Assembly: GCF_022664535.1 (NCBI RefSeq)
Contig: NZ_JAKUJY010000012.1
Span: 55,208 to 119,207, forward strand
Reading direction: 5' to 3'
From: Sphingobium trunci
GTDB lineage: Bacteria > Pseudomonadota > Alphaproteobacteria > Sphingomonadales > Sphingomonadaceae
Length of the DNA: 64,000 nt
Each line of letters begins with the position of its first letter. Within the stretch, counting starts at the first letter, position 1. The notes below the pieces were generated by a model that was not told the origin of the DNA, did not search any database, and was given only the letters and a program-made list of their open reading frames with translations. Position numbers and translations under genes: made by a program. Of this stretch, positions 53,269 to 63,846 are shown piece by piece.

Positions 53269-54117
53269 CTATCGCCTCTTGTCCTGTTCGCGAGCGACGG
53301 CCGCCGTCGCGGCGCGCCCGCGCGGGCCGTTGAAATATTCCTGAATCCACGGATGGTCGGTCGCCAGCAGTTCGTCGATGGTGCCGACCGCCGTCACCTT
53401 CCTGTCCGCCAGCACCGCCACCCGGTCGCAGATCGAATAGAGCGTGTCGAGGTCATGGGTGATGAGGAACACGGTGAGGCCCAGCGTCTGCTGCAATTTG
53501 CGCGTCTGATCGTCGAAGGCCGCCGCGCCGATCGGGTCCAGCCCCGCCGTCGGCTCGTCCAGGAACAGCAGGTCGGGGTCGAGCGCCAGGGCCCGCGCCA
53601 GACCCGCGCGCTTCTTCATGCCGCCCGACAGTTCCGCCGGATATTTGGGGCCAGCCTCGGCCGGCAGGCCGGTCATGCGGATCTTGTAGGCGGCGATCTC
53701 GTCGCGCAGTTGCGGCCCGATATTGGGATAATATTCGCGGATCGGCACCTCGACATTCTCGGCTACCGTCAGGGTGGAGAAGAGCGCGCCCCCCTGGAAC
53801 AGCACGCCCCAACGCTTGCGGATCGCCAGCGCCTCGTCATCCAGACGGCCGATCATCGATTCGCCGAAGACGTGGATCTCGCCCTCCTCCGGCGTCTGCA
53901 GGCCGATGATGGAGCGCATCAGCACCGACTTGCCGGTGCCCGAGCCGCCGACCACGCCCAGAATCTCGCCCTTGCGCACGTCGAGGTCCAGCCCCTCATG
54001 CACCACCTGGTCGCCGAAGCTGTTTTTCAGATTGCGCACCGAAATGGCGATGTCGTCCTTTTCGACCGCCTGTTCGACCCGGGCTTCCTCTGCGCTGATC
54101 TCCTCTTCGGGCGCCAT
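53269..54117 (-). CDS. mlaF: Phospholipid transport ATP-binding protein MlaF
   Basis: The ATPase of the Mla-type lipid transporter, 282 residues. Walker A GGSGTGKS (about 56-63), signature LSGGMKKRAG (about 160-169), Walker B LLFLDEPT (about 180-187) and the H-loop LITHD are present. The LSGGMKKR form is the MlaF hallmark. The start ATG 54117 overlaps the mlaE stop (TGATG). An N-terminal acidic extension of about 20 residues precedes the ABC fold. Confidence 0.96.
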   Translation of the reverse strand: MAPEEEISAEEARVEQAVEKDDIAISVRNLKNSFGDQVVHEGLDLDVRKGEILGVVGGSGTGKSVLMRSIIGLQTPEEGEIHVFGESMIGRLDDEALAIRKRWGVLFQGGALFSTLTVAENVEVPIREYYPNIGPQLRDEIAAYKIRMTGLPAEAGPKYPAELSGGMKKRAGLARALALDPDLLFLDEPTAGLDPIGAAAFDDQTRKLQQTLGLTVFLITHDLDTLYSICDRVAVLADRKVTAVGTIDELLATDHPWIQEYFNGPRGRAATAAVAREQDKRR

Positions 54118-55247
54118 CAGTTCCAGCCCACCCAGGTGAAGAACACCGCGAAGAAGGCGTCCAGCACGATCACCAGGAAGATCGCCTGCACGACGGCCGA
54201 TGTGGTGCGAAGGCCCACTTCCTCGGCATTGGCCTTGACCTGCATGCCCTGGAAACAGCCCGCCAGCGCGATGATGACGCCGAACACCGGCGCCTTGATC
54301 AGGCCGACCCACAGGTCATGGATCGGCACCACCTCGCGCAGCCGCTGGACGAAGGTGATGGGCGGAATGTCGAGCGACACGGCGCAGAGGAACCCGCCGC
54401 CGATGATCGCCACGATCGAGGAATAGAAGCCCAGCAGCGGCATCATCACCACCACGGCCAGCGTGCGCGGCAGCACCAGAGCCTCCATCGGCGACACGCC
54501 GATCGTGCGCATGGCATCGACCTCCTCGGTCAGCTTCATCGTCCCCAGTTGCGCGGCGAAGGCGGAACCGGAACGGCCCGCGACCATGATCGCGGTCATC
54601 AGCACGCCGAGCTCGCGGAAGGTGAGGCGGCCGACCAGATTGATCGTCAGCATCTCCATGCCGAACTGGCGCAACTGCACCGAACCCTGCTGGGCGATGA
54701 CGATGCCGATCAGGAAGCTCATCAGGCCGATGATGCCCAGCGCCGACACGCCGACCACTTCGAAGCGCTGGACCACGGCATTGACGCGGAAACGGCCGGG
54801 ATGGCGGATGACGTTCCATGTCGCCACCAGGGTGCTGCCGAAAAAGCCGAGCAGGCCGAGCAGCGTGGCCCCCGAATTGACCACCGCCTCGCCGATCTGG
54901 CCCACCACCCGTTCCCAGGGCGGCACATAGTCGGGGCGGATATTGACCGGTTCGTCGAGCTGGCCGACCGCCGCGATCAGCCGTTCGGCGTCGCAGCGAT
55001 CGCCCGTGATTTTGCAATCCAGCCGCTTGATCGTGCGATGCAGCACCCAGGCGCCGATCGTGTCCATATGGTCGACGCCGCTCAGGTCGATGGCGTCGAC
55101 CGGACCGGCAATGGCGTCCAGCCTGTCGGAAAGGTCGTGAAGACAGGCGATGGACAGCGTGCCTGAAAGCCGGACGACCTCTTTGCCATCGTGCATTTCC
55201 TGGGCAAGATCAGCGGCTTTGTTCATCAAGGCGGAGATGTGGTCCAT
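54117..55247 (-). CDS. mlaE: MlaE permease with N-terminal STAS-type domain
   Basis: The membrane subunit of the lipid transporter, 376 residues. The C-terminal 250 residues are the MlaE/YrbE permease fold with about six hydrophobic segments and the characteristic GLMSFLIGIVIA, ELGVLMTAIMVAGRSGSAFAA and MEALVLPRTLA motifs. An N-terminal soluble region (about 15-100) resembles the STAS domain that in E. coli is a separate protein (MlaB), so here the two are fused. ATG 55247 is chosen; Met at residue 8 is an alternative. It opens the minus-strand operon and is divergent from the HAD gene by 78 bases. Confidence 0.92.
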   Translation of the reverse strand: MDHISALMNKAADLAQEMHDGKEVVRLSGTLSIACLHDLSDRLDAIAGPVDAIDLSGVDHMDTIGAWVLHRTIKRLDCKITGDRCDAERLIAAVGQLDEPVNIRPDYVPPWERVVGQIGEAVVNSGATLLGLLGFFGSTLVATWNVIRHPGRFRVNAVVQRFEVVGVSALGIIGLMSFLIGIVIAQQGSVQLRQFGMEMLTINLVGRLTFRELGVLMTAIMVAGRSGSAFAAQLGTMKLTEEVDAMRTIGVSPMEALVLPRTLAVVVMMPLLGFYSSIVAIIGGGFLCAVSLDIPPITFVQRLREVVPIHDLWVGLIKAPVFGVIIALAGCFQGMQVKANAEEVGLRTTSAVVQAIFLVIVLDAFFAVFFTWVGWN

Positions 55248-55325
55248 TATCGGTTGCACGGCAAGCCGAAACGGCCCATCCGCACGATCAAACGAAGGGA
55301 CGCCCCAAAAAGTTTCGGACACGGC

Positions 55326-56000
55326 ATGACGCACAGGATCGCTTTCTACGACATGGACCGCACGGTGACCTTTTCGGGCACCTATACGGGTTTCCTTCTC
55401 CACGTCGCGAAACGCATGGCGCCGTGGCGTCTGGCGCTGTTTCCCGGCGTGATCCTGCTGATGCTGGCCTATGTGCTGAAGCTGATTTCCCGCCAGCGGC
55501 TGAAGGAACTCAACCAGGCGCTGATGATCGGCCATAATGTCGAGCGGGCGAAGCTGATGCCGCATGTCGAAAGCTATGCGGCGAAGGTGGTGGCGCGCAA
55601 TGTCCGCGCCGGCGCGCTGGCCCAGATCGCGAAGGACAGGGCGGACGGCTATACGCTCGTCCTCGCCACGGCGTCCTACCGTCTCTATGTGGAGCCGATC
55701 GCCCGGCGGCTGGGCTTCGACGCGGTGATCGCGACCGATCATCTGAGCCAGGACCTGCGCTATGTCCGCGCGAAGATCGCGGGCGAGAATTGCTACGACA
55801 CCGGCAAGCTGCGCATGATCAAGGCATGGATGGCGGCCGAGGCGATCGACCGGTCCATGGCGCATATCCGCGCCTATTCGGACCATGTGTCGGACGCGCC
55901 GATGCTGGAATTTGCGGATATTCCCTTCGCCTCCAACCCGCACAAGCCGCTGGCGAAACTGGCGGCGGAACGCGGCTGGACGCGCGTCGACTGGAATTAG
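55326..56000 (+). CDS. HAD-IB family phosphatase, membrane-associated
   Basis: A 224-residue haloacid-dehalogenase superfamily phosphatase of the phosphoserine phosphatase (IB) type. The nucleophile motif DMDRT lies at residues 9-13, motif II in ATASYRLYVEP near 117-127, and an acidic DHVSDAPML motif near 189-197. A hydrophobic stretch (about 34-55) suggests an insertion that touches the membrane. Substrate is unknown, perhaps a phosphatidyl or lysophosphatidyl compound by analogy with IB members, given its neighbour mlaE. Confidence 0.85.
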   Translation: MTHRIAFYDMDRTVTFSGTYTGFLLHVAKRMAPWRLALFPGVILLMLAYVLKLISRQRLKELNQALMIGHNVERAKLMPHVESYAAKVVARNVRAGALAQIAKDRADGYTLVLATASYRLYVEPIARRLGFDAVIATDHLSQDLRYVRAKIAGENCYDTGKLRMIKAWMAAEAIDRSMAHIRAYSDHVSDAPMLEFADIPFASNPHKPLAKLAAERGWTRVDWN

Positions 56001-56929
56001 GATACGGGCGAAACCAGCGGTTCCCCCGCAAAATGCGCGGCAAGGTTTGCCTGCAGCATCTGCGCCATCTTCGCCACCGCCTCCTGCGTCGCCCCACCGG
56101 TATGCGGGGTCAGCACGATATGGGGCACGTCGGCCCAGCGCTCCGCGGGCGTCGGCTCGCTTTCGAACACATCCAGCGCCGCGCCGCCCAGCCGCCCTTC
56201 GCGCAGGGCAGCGATCAGCGCATCCTCATCCACCAGCTGACCCCGCGCCACATTCACCAGCAGGCCCTGCGGCCCCAGCGCATCGCAGACCGCCGCCGAG
56301 ATCATGCCCCGATTCTCCCCGGTCGCCCTGGCCGCGATCACCATGACGTCGCTTTCCCGCGCCAGCGCCTGCAGCCCGGCCGCCCGCGCCCAGCGCAGGT
56401 CCGGCTTGTCGCGCGGACCCCACCAGCCCACCCGCATCCGCATCGCCTCGGCCCGCTGCGCCAGCGCCACGCCGATGCTGCCCATGCCGACGATCCCCAG
56501 CCGCGCCCCCGCCATCGACCGGGTGAGCATCTTCGCGCCCGCCGTCCATTCGCCGGACCGCACCTGCCGGTCGCCGACGACGATCTGCCGCCGATGGGCG
56601 AGGATCAGGCCCAGCGCATGATCGGCCACATCCTCGGCATTGGCGTCGCCCGCATGGCTTACGGCGACGCCCCGCGCCCGCGCCCAGTCAAGGTCGACCC
56701 CATCATAGCCCACGGTGAAGCAGGCGATCAGCCGCAGCGCCGCCATCGCCTCCAGCATCGCCGGGTCGAGCCGGAACTCGCCCGCCGTCACCAGCACCTC
56801 CGCCTCCGCAAGCCGCGCGCGCCCGCTTTCCTCCCACAGCGGCATGACGTCATATCGGGCGGAGAGCAGCGCCAGCAGCGGTGCCAGATGCGGCTGCGCC
56901 ACCAGGATCAGCGGGCGGGCCTCCCTCAT
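55997..56929 (-). CDS. D-isomer 2-hydroxyacid dehydrogenase
   Basis: An NAD(P)-dependent reductase of 310 residues related to hydroxypyruvate/glyoxylate reductases. The nucleotide-binding motif GMGSIGVALAQ lies near 149-159. Catalytic residues are the Arg of VNVARGQLVDE (about 232-242), the Glu of DVFESEP (about 262-268) and the His of LTPHTGG (about 281-287). The start overlaps the stop of the upstream PLP-enzyme gene (ATGA), and the stop overlaps the convergent HAD stop. Confidence 0.92.
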   Translation of the reverse strand: MREARPLILVAQPHLAPLLALLSARYDVMPLWEESGRARLAEAEVLVTAGEFRLDPAMLEAMAALRLIACFTVGYDGVDLDWARARGVAVSHAGDANAEDVADHALGLILAHRRQIVVGDRQVRSGEWTAGAKMLTRSMAGARLGIVGMGSIGVALAQRAEAMRMRVGWWGPRDKPDLRWARAAGLQALARESDVMVIAARATGENRGMISAAVCDALGPQGLLVNVARGQLVDEDALIAALREGRLGGAALDVFESEPTPAERWADVPHIVLTPHTGGATQEAVAKMAQMLQANLAAHFAGEPLVSPVS

Positions 56930-58251
56930 CCGACCGCCCGCAAGGCCTGGGCGAAGTCCGCGATCAGGTCGTCCGCATCCTCGCAGCCGATGGAGATGCG
57001 CACCATATTGTCGCTGATCGCCAGCGCTTTCTTGCGCTCGGCGGGCACGGACAGATGCGTCATCGCGGCGGGATGGCTCGCCAGCGTCTCGGTCCCGCCC
57101 AGGCTGACCGCCAGCTTGGCGATCTTCAGCGCATCGAGGAAGGCAAAGGCCTCCGCCTCCCCGCCCTTCAGGTAAAGCGAGAAGGTCGAACCGGCCCCGC
57201 TGCAATGGCGGCGGTAGATGTCTGCCTGCCGTTCCGTCTCCGGAAAGCCGAGATAGACGACCTTCTCCACCTGCGGCTGGTTCTTCAGCCAGGCGCAGAC
57301 CTTCGCGGCATTCTCGCCCGCCCGGCTCATCCGCAATTCCAGCGTCTCAAGGCTCCGCAGCAGCATCCAGGCCGAATGCGGGTCGAGGATCGTGCCGATG
57401 GTGTTGCGCATCAGCCGGATGGTGTTGATGAGACCGTTCGGCCCCAGCACCCCGCCCGCGACCAGATCGCTATGCCCGCCCGCATATTTGGTGAGGCTGT
57501 AGATGACGAGGTCGGCCCCATGGCTGAGCGGATGATGCCAGAGCGGGCCCAGGAAGGTGTTGTCGATGGCGATCGGCGGCCGATATTCTTCGCCTGCGAA
57601 GTAAAAGTCGCGCCGCGCAACTACCGCCTCCAGATCGACCAGGACATTGGTCGGATTGGCGGGGCTTTCCAGATAGATCATCGCCACGCGGCCCAGGCCT
57701 TTGGCCCTTTCGATCACGGCGCCGATCTCCTCCTCGGTGGCGCCGGCCGGGAAATCCAGCCATTGCACCCCGAAACGCCCCAGGATGCGCCCGATCAGCG
57801 ATTCGGTCGCGGCATAGAGCGGCGCGGAATGGACGATCACATCGCCCGGCTGCACCAGCGCCAGCAGCGTCGTCGCAATGGCCGACATGCCGCTGGAAAA
57901 GAGCAGCGCGTCCTCGGCTTCCTCCCACACCGACAGCCGATCCTCGGCAATCTCCTGATTGGGACCGTTGAAGCGCGAATAGACGAGGCCCTCGGCCCCG
58001 CCCGGCCTGATCCCGGTCACGCCCTCGAAATGCCGCTTGCCCGCCGCCGCGCTCTCGAACGCGAAGGTGGAGGTGAGAAAGATGGGCGGCTTGAGCGAGC
58101 CTTCGGACAGGGTCGGGTCATAGCCATGCCCCATCATCAGCGTCGCGGGCTTCAGCTTGCGCCCGTCAATCTCCATGATCGGCGCCTTGGGGCGGCGGCG
58201 GTTGTTCGCGGGTTCCACGCCGGTGAGGTCGGCTTCGGTTTCGCCGGTCAT
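56926..58251 (-). CDS. Cys/Met metabolism PLP enzyme, cystathionine gamma-synthase family
   Basis: A fold-type I PLP enzyme of 441 residues from the cystathionine gamma-synthase/beta-lyase family. The PLP Lys is in SLTKYAGGHSD (about residue 252), the family signature YSRFNGPNQEIAEDRLSV appears near 100, and SGMSAIATTLLAL near 125. It is longer than E. coli MetB (386) because of N-terminal extension (about 30 residues) and small insertions. Substrate specificity is not evident; other sulfur genes are absent. ATG 58251 has AGGAGA upstream. It is followed by the hydroxyacid dehydrogenase in one operon. Confidence 0.9.
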   Translation of the reverse strand: MTGETEADLTGVEPANNRRRPKAPIMEIDGRKLKPATLMMGHGYDPTLSEGSLKPPIFLTSTFAFESAAAGKRHFEGVTGIRPGGAEGLVYSRFNGPNQEIAEDRLSVWEEAEDALLFSSGMSAIATTLLALVQPGDVIVHSAPLYAATESLIGRILGRFGVQWLDFPAGATEEEIGAVIERAKGLGRVAMIYLESPANPTNVLVDLEAVVARRDFYFAGEEYRPPIAIDNTFLGPLWHHPLSHGADLVIYSLTKYAGGHSDLVAGGVLGPNGLINTIRLMRNTIGTILDPHSAWMLLRSLETLELRMSRAGENAAKVCAWLKNQPQVEKVVYLGFPETERQADIYRRHCSGAGSTFSLYLKGGEAEAFAFLDALKIAKLAVSLGGTETLASHPAAMTHLSVPAERKKALAISDNMVRISIGCEDADDLIADFAQALRAVG

Positions 58252-58427
58252 TCGATTCTCCTGCATGTTCTGCGGCATCTGCTGCGCCGCTCCGATGGTG
58301 GGGAGTGTAACGCGGGGAGGGGGGAGGGGGCCAGAGGCAAGGCGTAATTTTATTCCTCCAGACTAAACTTATATTACCATTCCGGCCCAGCTTGCCGAAC
58401 GCCCTCCCTTCTTCCTACATCAGCCTG

Positions 58428-60839
58428 ATGGACCAAGGCCTACCCGAACCGCTGGAGCAATGGTTCACCGCGCGCGGATGGACACCCCGCCGCCACCAGC
58501 TCGACATGCTGGCCGCCGCCCGATCCGGCGAACACGCCCTGCTCGTCGCCCCGACCGGCGCGGGCAAGACGCTGGCCGGTTTCCTCCCGACGCTCGCCGG
58601 CCTGATCGAAAATCCGACAGAGGGCCTCCACACCCTCTATGTCTCACCGTTGAAGGCGCTCGCCGTCGACGTCCGCCGCAACCTCCTCACGCCCATCGAG
58701 CAAATGGGCCTGCCGATCCGGGTCGAAACCCGCACCGGCGACACCCCCTCCGACCGCAAGGCCCGCCAACGCGCCCGCCCGCCGCAGATATTGCTCACCA
58801 CGCCCGAATCCCTGTCGCTGCTCTTGAGCTACCCCGACAGCTTCCTGCTATTCTCCGGCCTGCAGACCGTCATCGTCGACGAAGTCCACGCCTTCGCCAC
58901 CCAGAAGCGCGGCGACCTGCTCAATCTCTCGCTGTCCCGGCTGCAAGCCATCCATCCCGGCCTTCGCCGCATCGCCCTGTCCGCCACCGTCGCGGATGTC
59001 GACGCCTATCGCGCCTGGCTCGCCCCGGATGGCGACATCGGCGCCGTCACGCCTGTCATCGGCGAACAGGGCGCCGATCCCAATGTCGCCATCCTCATCC
59101 CCGAAGGCCGCGTCCCCTGGTCGGGCCATTCGGGCAAATATGCCGCGAAACAGGTGATGGCGGAGATTGAGCGCCGCGCCACCACGCTCGTCTTCTGCAA
59201 CACGCGCGGGCTGGCCGAGCTCATCTTCCAGTCACTCTGGTCGGTGAACGACGCCAACCTGCCCATCGCCATCCATCATGGCAGCCTCTCCATCGAAGCT
59301 CGCCGCAAGGTGGAGGCGGCGATGGCGGCGGGCCGGCTGCGCGCGCTGGTCGCCACCGCCTCGCTCGACCTCGGCGTCGACTGGGGCAATGTCGACTGCG
59401 TGATCCAGATGGGCGCGCCCAAGGGCAGCTCGCGCCTGCTGCAGCGCATCGGCCGCGCCAATCACCGGCTCGACACGCCCAGCGAAGCGATCCTCATCCC
59501 GGGCAACCGCTTCGAATATCTCGAGGCGCGCGCCGCACTGGACGCCGTGGAGGCGGGCGAACGCGACGCCGACGATTTCCGCCCCGGCAGCCTCGACGTC
59601 CTCGCCCAGCATGTCATGGGCCTTGCCTGCGCCGCCCCCTTTCGCGAGGCGGAACTGCTGGCCGAAATCCGCTCCGCCACCCCCTACGGCGCCCTTGGCG
59701 AAGAGGCGTTCGCCAACGTCCTCCATTTTATCGAGGGCGGCGGCTATGCGCTGCGCGCCTATGACCGGTTCAAGCGGCTGACCCGCGATCCGGACGGCAC
59801 ATGGCGCGTCTCCCACCCGCGCTTCATCCAGCAGCATCGCCTGAACGCGGGCATCATCGTGGACCAGCCGGCGCTCGCCGTCCGCTTCGCCAACGGCCGC
59901 AAGCTGGGCACGGTGGAGGAGGGGTTCGCCGCCACCCTCAGCCCTGGCGACTGCTTCTTCTTCTCCGGCACCGCGCTGGAGGTGGTGCGGATGGACACGA
60001 CCGACCTGATCGTCCGCGCCACGTCGAAAAGCGCGCGCATCCCCAGCTGGGGCGGCACCCGCATGGCCATGTCCACGCGCCTCGCCGACCGGGTGCGCCG
60101 CTTCCTGGCCCAGCCCGATCAATGGCCGCGCTTTCCCGAAGATGTCCGCGAATGGCTGGAGGTGCAGAAATATCGCTCCGCTCTGCCCGAACCCGGCCAG
60201 CTTCTCATCGAAACCTTCCCGCATGAGGGGCGCCATTATCTCGTCTGCTACAGTTTCGAGGGGTGGAATGCGCACCAGTCGCTCGGCATGCTGCTGACCC
60301 GGCGCATGGATGCGCAGGGGCTGATGCCGATGGGCTTCGTTTCCAACGACTATGCGCTCGCCGTCTATGGGCTGAAGCCCGTCACCGATCCGGCCAGCCT
60401 GTTCTCGGCTGACATTCTCGACCATGAGTTCATCGATTGGGTGGAGCAATCCAGCCTGCTCAAGCGCGCCTTTCGCGACGTGGCGGTGATTTCCGGCCTG
60501 ATCGAGCGCCAGCATCCCGGCAAGCGCAAGACCGGGCGGCAGGTCACTTTCTCGACCGACCTCATCTATGACGTGCTGCGCAAATATCAGCCCGACCATC
60601 TGCTGCTGAAGGCCGCCTGGGCAGACGCCCGCGCGCGCATGACCGATGTGGGGCGGCTGGGCGACCTGATCGACCGCGCCTCCTCCACCATGCTGCATAT
60701 CGATCTGGACCGGGTCAGTCCGCTGGCCGTCCCCGTCCTCATCCTCATCGGCCGCGAACAGGTCGCCCAGCATGATGTGGAGGACGCGCTGCTGATGGAG
60801 GCCGAGGCGCTGGCGGCGGAAGCGATGCGGACGGATTGA
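58428..60839 (+). CDS. Ligase-associated DEXH helicase (Lhr-like)
   Basis: A superfamily 2 DNA helicase of 803 residues. Walker A APTGAGKT (about 42-49), the DEVH box (about 149-152), SATVAD (about 188-193) and helicase domain 2 with RLLQRIGRANHR near 347 are visible, followed by the Lhr-type winged-helix and beta-rich C-terminal parts. In many genomes it is in a repair cluster with an ATP-dependent ligase, an exonuclease and PdeM; here it stands alone and pdeM is 34 kb away. An upstream TTG at 58392 is an alternative start. Confidence 0.92.
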   Translation: MDQGLPEPLEQWFTARGWTPRRHQLDMLAAARSGEHALLVAPTGAGKTLAGFLPTLAGLIENPTEGLHTLYVSPLKALAVDVRRNLLTPIEQMGLPIRVETRTGDTPSDRKARQRARPPQILLTTPESLSLLLSYPDSFLLFSGLQTVIVDEVHAFATQKRGDLLNLSLSRLQAIHPGLRRIALSATVADVDAYRAWLAPDGDIGAVTPVIGEQGADPNVAILIPEGRVPWSGHSGKYAAKQVMAEIERRATTLVFCNTRGLAELIFQSLWSVNDANLPIAIHHGSLSIEARRKVEAAMAAGRLRALVATASLDLGVDWGNVDCVIQMGAPKGSSRLLQRIGRANHRLDTPSEAILIPGNRFEYLEARAALDAVEAGERDADDFRPGSLDVLAQHVMGLACAAPFREAELLAEIRSATPYGALGEEAFANVLHFIEGGGYALRAYDRFKRLTRDPDGTWRVSHPRFIQQHRLNAGIIVDQPALAVRFANGRKLGTVEEGFAATLSPGDCFFFSGTALEVVRMDTTDLIVRATSKSARIPSWGGTRMAMSTRLADRVRRFLAQPDQWPRFPEDVREWLEVQKYRSALPEPGQLLIETFPHEGRHYLVCYSFEGWNAHQSLGMLLTRRMDAQGLMPMGFVSNDYALAVYGLKPVTDPASLFSADILDHEFIDWVEQSSLLKRAFRDVAVISGLIERQHPGKRKTGRQVTFSTDLIYDVLRKYQPDHLLLKAAWADARARMTDVGRLGDLIDRASSTMLHIDLDRVSPLAVPVLILIGREQVAQHDVEDALLMEAEALAAEAMRTD

Positions 60840-60851
60840 GGTCCGAAGGGT

Positions 60852-61478
60852 TCAGCTTCCGCCCAGCACGTTGATGGTGAAGGCCAATATGCCCAGGTTG
60901 AACACGAAGGCCGCCAGGCAATGGAACAATACCGTCTGCCGCATGATCCTGTTCGTCACGCCGGTGTCGGATGTCTGGAATGTCATGCCCAGCGTGAAGG
61001 CGAAATAGAGGAAATCCCAATAGCCCGGCTCTCCGTCGCCGGGAAAATCCAGTCCGCCGCTGTCGCCGCCCGTGCGGCCGGCCAGATAGTAGATATGCGC
61101 ATAATGCATCGCATAGACGATGTTGGAGAACAGCCACGCCAGCGCCAGCGTCCCCAGCAGCAGCGCGATGGCGGTCGCGCTCGGCCCGCCATGCTGGCTG
61201 ACCGCCACGCCCACGGCGACCAGTATGACCAGCGAAACGATCCCGGTCAGCAGCAGCATCAACCGCCGGTTGACGTCATTCTCCGCCGCCTTGCGCCGCA
61301 TCGCGTCGGGCTCGGCATCCAGCAGCGGCCACACCGACAGGATGAACGCCAGCGCGGCGACGTCGAAGCCCGCCATCACCGCCTCATGCCAGGGCAGCCA
61401 CAGGCAGAAGGGCACCATGCTGGCGAGCAGGGCGAGGAACATGCCGTAACGCCAGGGGAAAATCCGGGACCGGGTCAT
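60852..61478 (-). CDS. DUF1345 family membrane protein
   Basis: A 208-residue inner-membrane protein with about five spans and the DUF1345 hallmark ending: YWDFLYFAFTLGMTFQTSDTGV (in pieces, about 135-157) followed by a conserved TNRIMRQTVLFHCL. The function is unknown; the family is common in proteobacteria and cyanobacteria. I chose ATG 61478; Met residues upstream are possible. The gene is convergent with the helicase gene and lies downstream of the ClpP-like gene on the same strand, separated by 42 bases. Confidence 0.88.
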   Translation of the reverse strand: MTRSRIFPWRYGMFLALLASMVPFCLWLPWHEAVMAGFDVAALAFILSVWPLLDAEPDAMRRKAAENDVNRRLMLLLTGIVSLVILVAVGVAVSQHGGPSATAIALLLGTLALAWLFSNIVYAMHYAHIYYLAGRTGGDSGGLDFPGDGEPGYWDFLYFAFTLGMTFQTSDTGVTNRIMRQTVLFHCLAAFVFNLGILAFTINVLGGS

Positions 61479-61520
61479 GCCGGGCATAGAAGGAGCAAAA
61501 GGCGCGCCTGACAAGCCGCT

Positions 61521-62096
61521 TTATATCACCGCCGCGACCAGCCCCATCGCCATCGCCTCGTTCGCCTCCAGATACCAGTTTTCCGGCGCGCGCCTCAGAA
61601 TATCGTCCATCGACACCTGCGACCCCAGGATCAGGTTCGCAAAGCCCTCATTCTGGATCGCGATCGACGCCTCGATCTCGTGCAGCGCCGCCTTCAGCGA
61701 TGCGATGCAGGTGGACAGCGGCCCTTCCAGATGGATGTCGCGGGTGATGATCCGTTCGTGGATCATCAGCCTGGTCCCCCGCGCCAGATAGCGGTTCTCG
61801 GTCGCGAAAAAGCCCATGAAGGTCGCACCCGCAGAATAGACCGCCGTCTTCCCCAGGAAGACCAGCCGCCGTTCGGGGTAGAGATCGGAATGAAAGCGGA
61901 TATCCTCCCCCATCATCCGCGCAATCTCCGGATCGCCGCCCAGCGTCGCCATCTCGACCACCACCAGCCCCTGCTGCGGCGCCGAGGACAGGCAATTGCG
62001 AAAATGCAGATACATGCCGTGATCGACAAAGCCCGACAGCATGATCGCGGGATATTCGAAATCCTTCTGGGTCAGCAAGGCGGCCTGCATCGACAT
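61521..62096 (-). CDS. ClpP-fold serine protease-like protein
   Basis: A 191-residue protein with the crotonase/ClpP fold. The Ser of VYSAGATF (about residue 88) and the His of LMIHERI (about 111) are at the positions of the ClpP catalytic pair, and a likely Asp lies downstream. It lacks the ClpX/A-binding and the head-tail regions of true ClpP, and no Clp ATPase is near. It is similar to ClpP-like membrane proteases and to protease-fold proteins of unknown function. It begins 125 bases from divergent ruvA and precedes DUF1345. Confidence 0.75.
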   Translation of the reverse strand: MSMQAALLTQKDFEYPAIMLSGFVDHGMYLHFRNCLSSAPQQGLVVVEMATLGGDPEIARMMGEDIRFHSDLYPERRLVFLGKTAVYSAGATFMGFFATENRYLARGTRLMIHERIITRDIHLEGPLSTCIASLKAALHEIEASIAIQNEGFANLILGSQVSMDDILRRAPENWYLEANEAMAMGLVAAVI

Positions 62097-62221
62097 CTTT
62101 TCCTCTTCCGTTCGGCTGCACTACGCCCGGGACGGCAATTGGTGCCGCGCCGCATCGCTTTTGACTGGCGCCGCGCCGGAGACGCCCTTAAGGAACAGAT
62201 CATGACCAAAGGGCGGGGCGC

Positions 62222-62826
62222 ATGATCGCGAAACTCAAGGGACGGCTGGACAGCACGGGCCTGGACCATGCCATCATCGATGTGGGCGGCGTCGGCTATC
62301 TGGTCGGCGCGTCGTCCCGCACGCTCGCCGCGCTGGGACCGGTGGGCGAAGCCGTGACCGTTCACACCGAAATGCTGGTGTCGGAGGATTCGATCCGCCT
62401 CGTCGGTTTCGCCCGCGCCGAGGAACGGGAATGGTTCCGCCTGCTGACCAGCGTGCAGGGCGTGGGCTCCCGCGTCGCGCTCGCCATCCTCTCCGCGCTG
62501 GAACCGGCCGAACTGCACCGCGCCGTCGCGACCGGCGACAAGGCGATGATCGCCCGTGCCAACGGCGTCGGACCCAAGCTTGCCCAGCGCATCGCCAATG
62601 AGCTGAAGGACAAGATCGGCGCGGTGCCCGCATCCGCCGGGGGCGTGGGCGCAGGCTTCGTCCCGCTCCCCACCGGCGGTCATGGCGCTGATGCGATCTC
62701 CGCGCTCCAGAATCTCGGCTTCAAGCCTGCCGAGGCGAGCGGCGCCGTCGCCGCCGCCGAAGAGGAACTGGGCGAGGACGCATCGCTTGACGCGCTGGTC
62801 CGCCTGGCCCTGCGGAAAGCGGCGAA

Positions 62827-62830
<4 letters not shown>
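62222..62830 (+). CDS. ruvA: Holliday junction DNA helicase RuvA
   Basis: RuvA binds four-way junctions and loads RuvB. The 202-residue protein has the N-terminal OB fold ([10 protein letters not shown]), the helix-hairpin-helix middle ([14 protein letters not shown] and [14 protein letters not shown], about 78-130) and the flexible C-terminal domain III (about 155-202) that contacts RuvB. ATG 62222 follows GGGGCG. The stop overlaps the ruvB ATG by four bases. ruvC is not found in the window. Confidence 0.97.
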
Positions 62831-63846
<1,016 letters not shown>

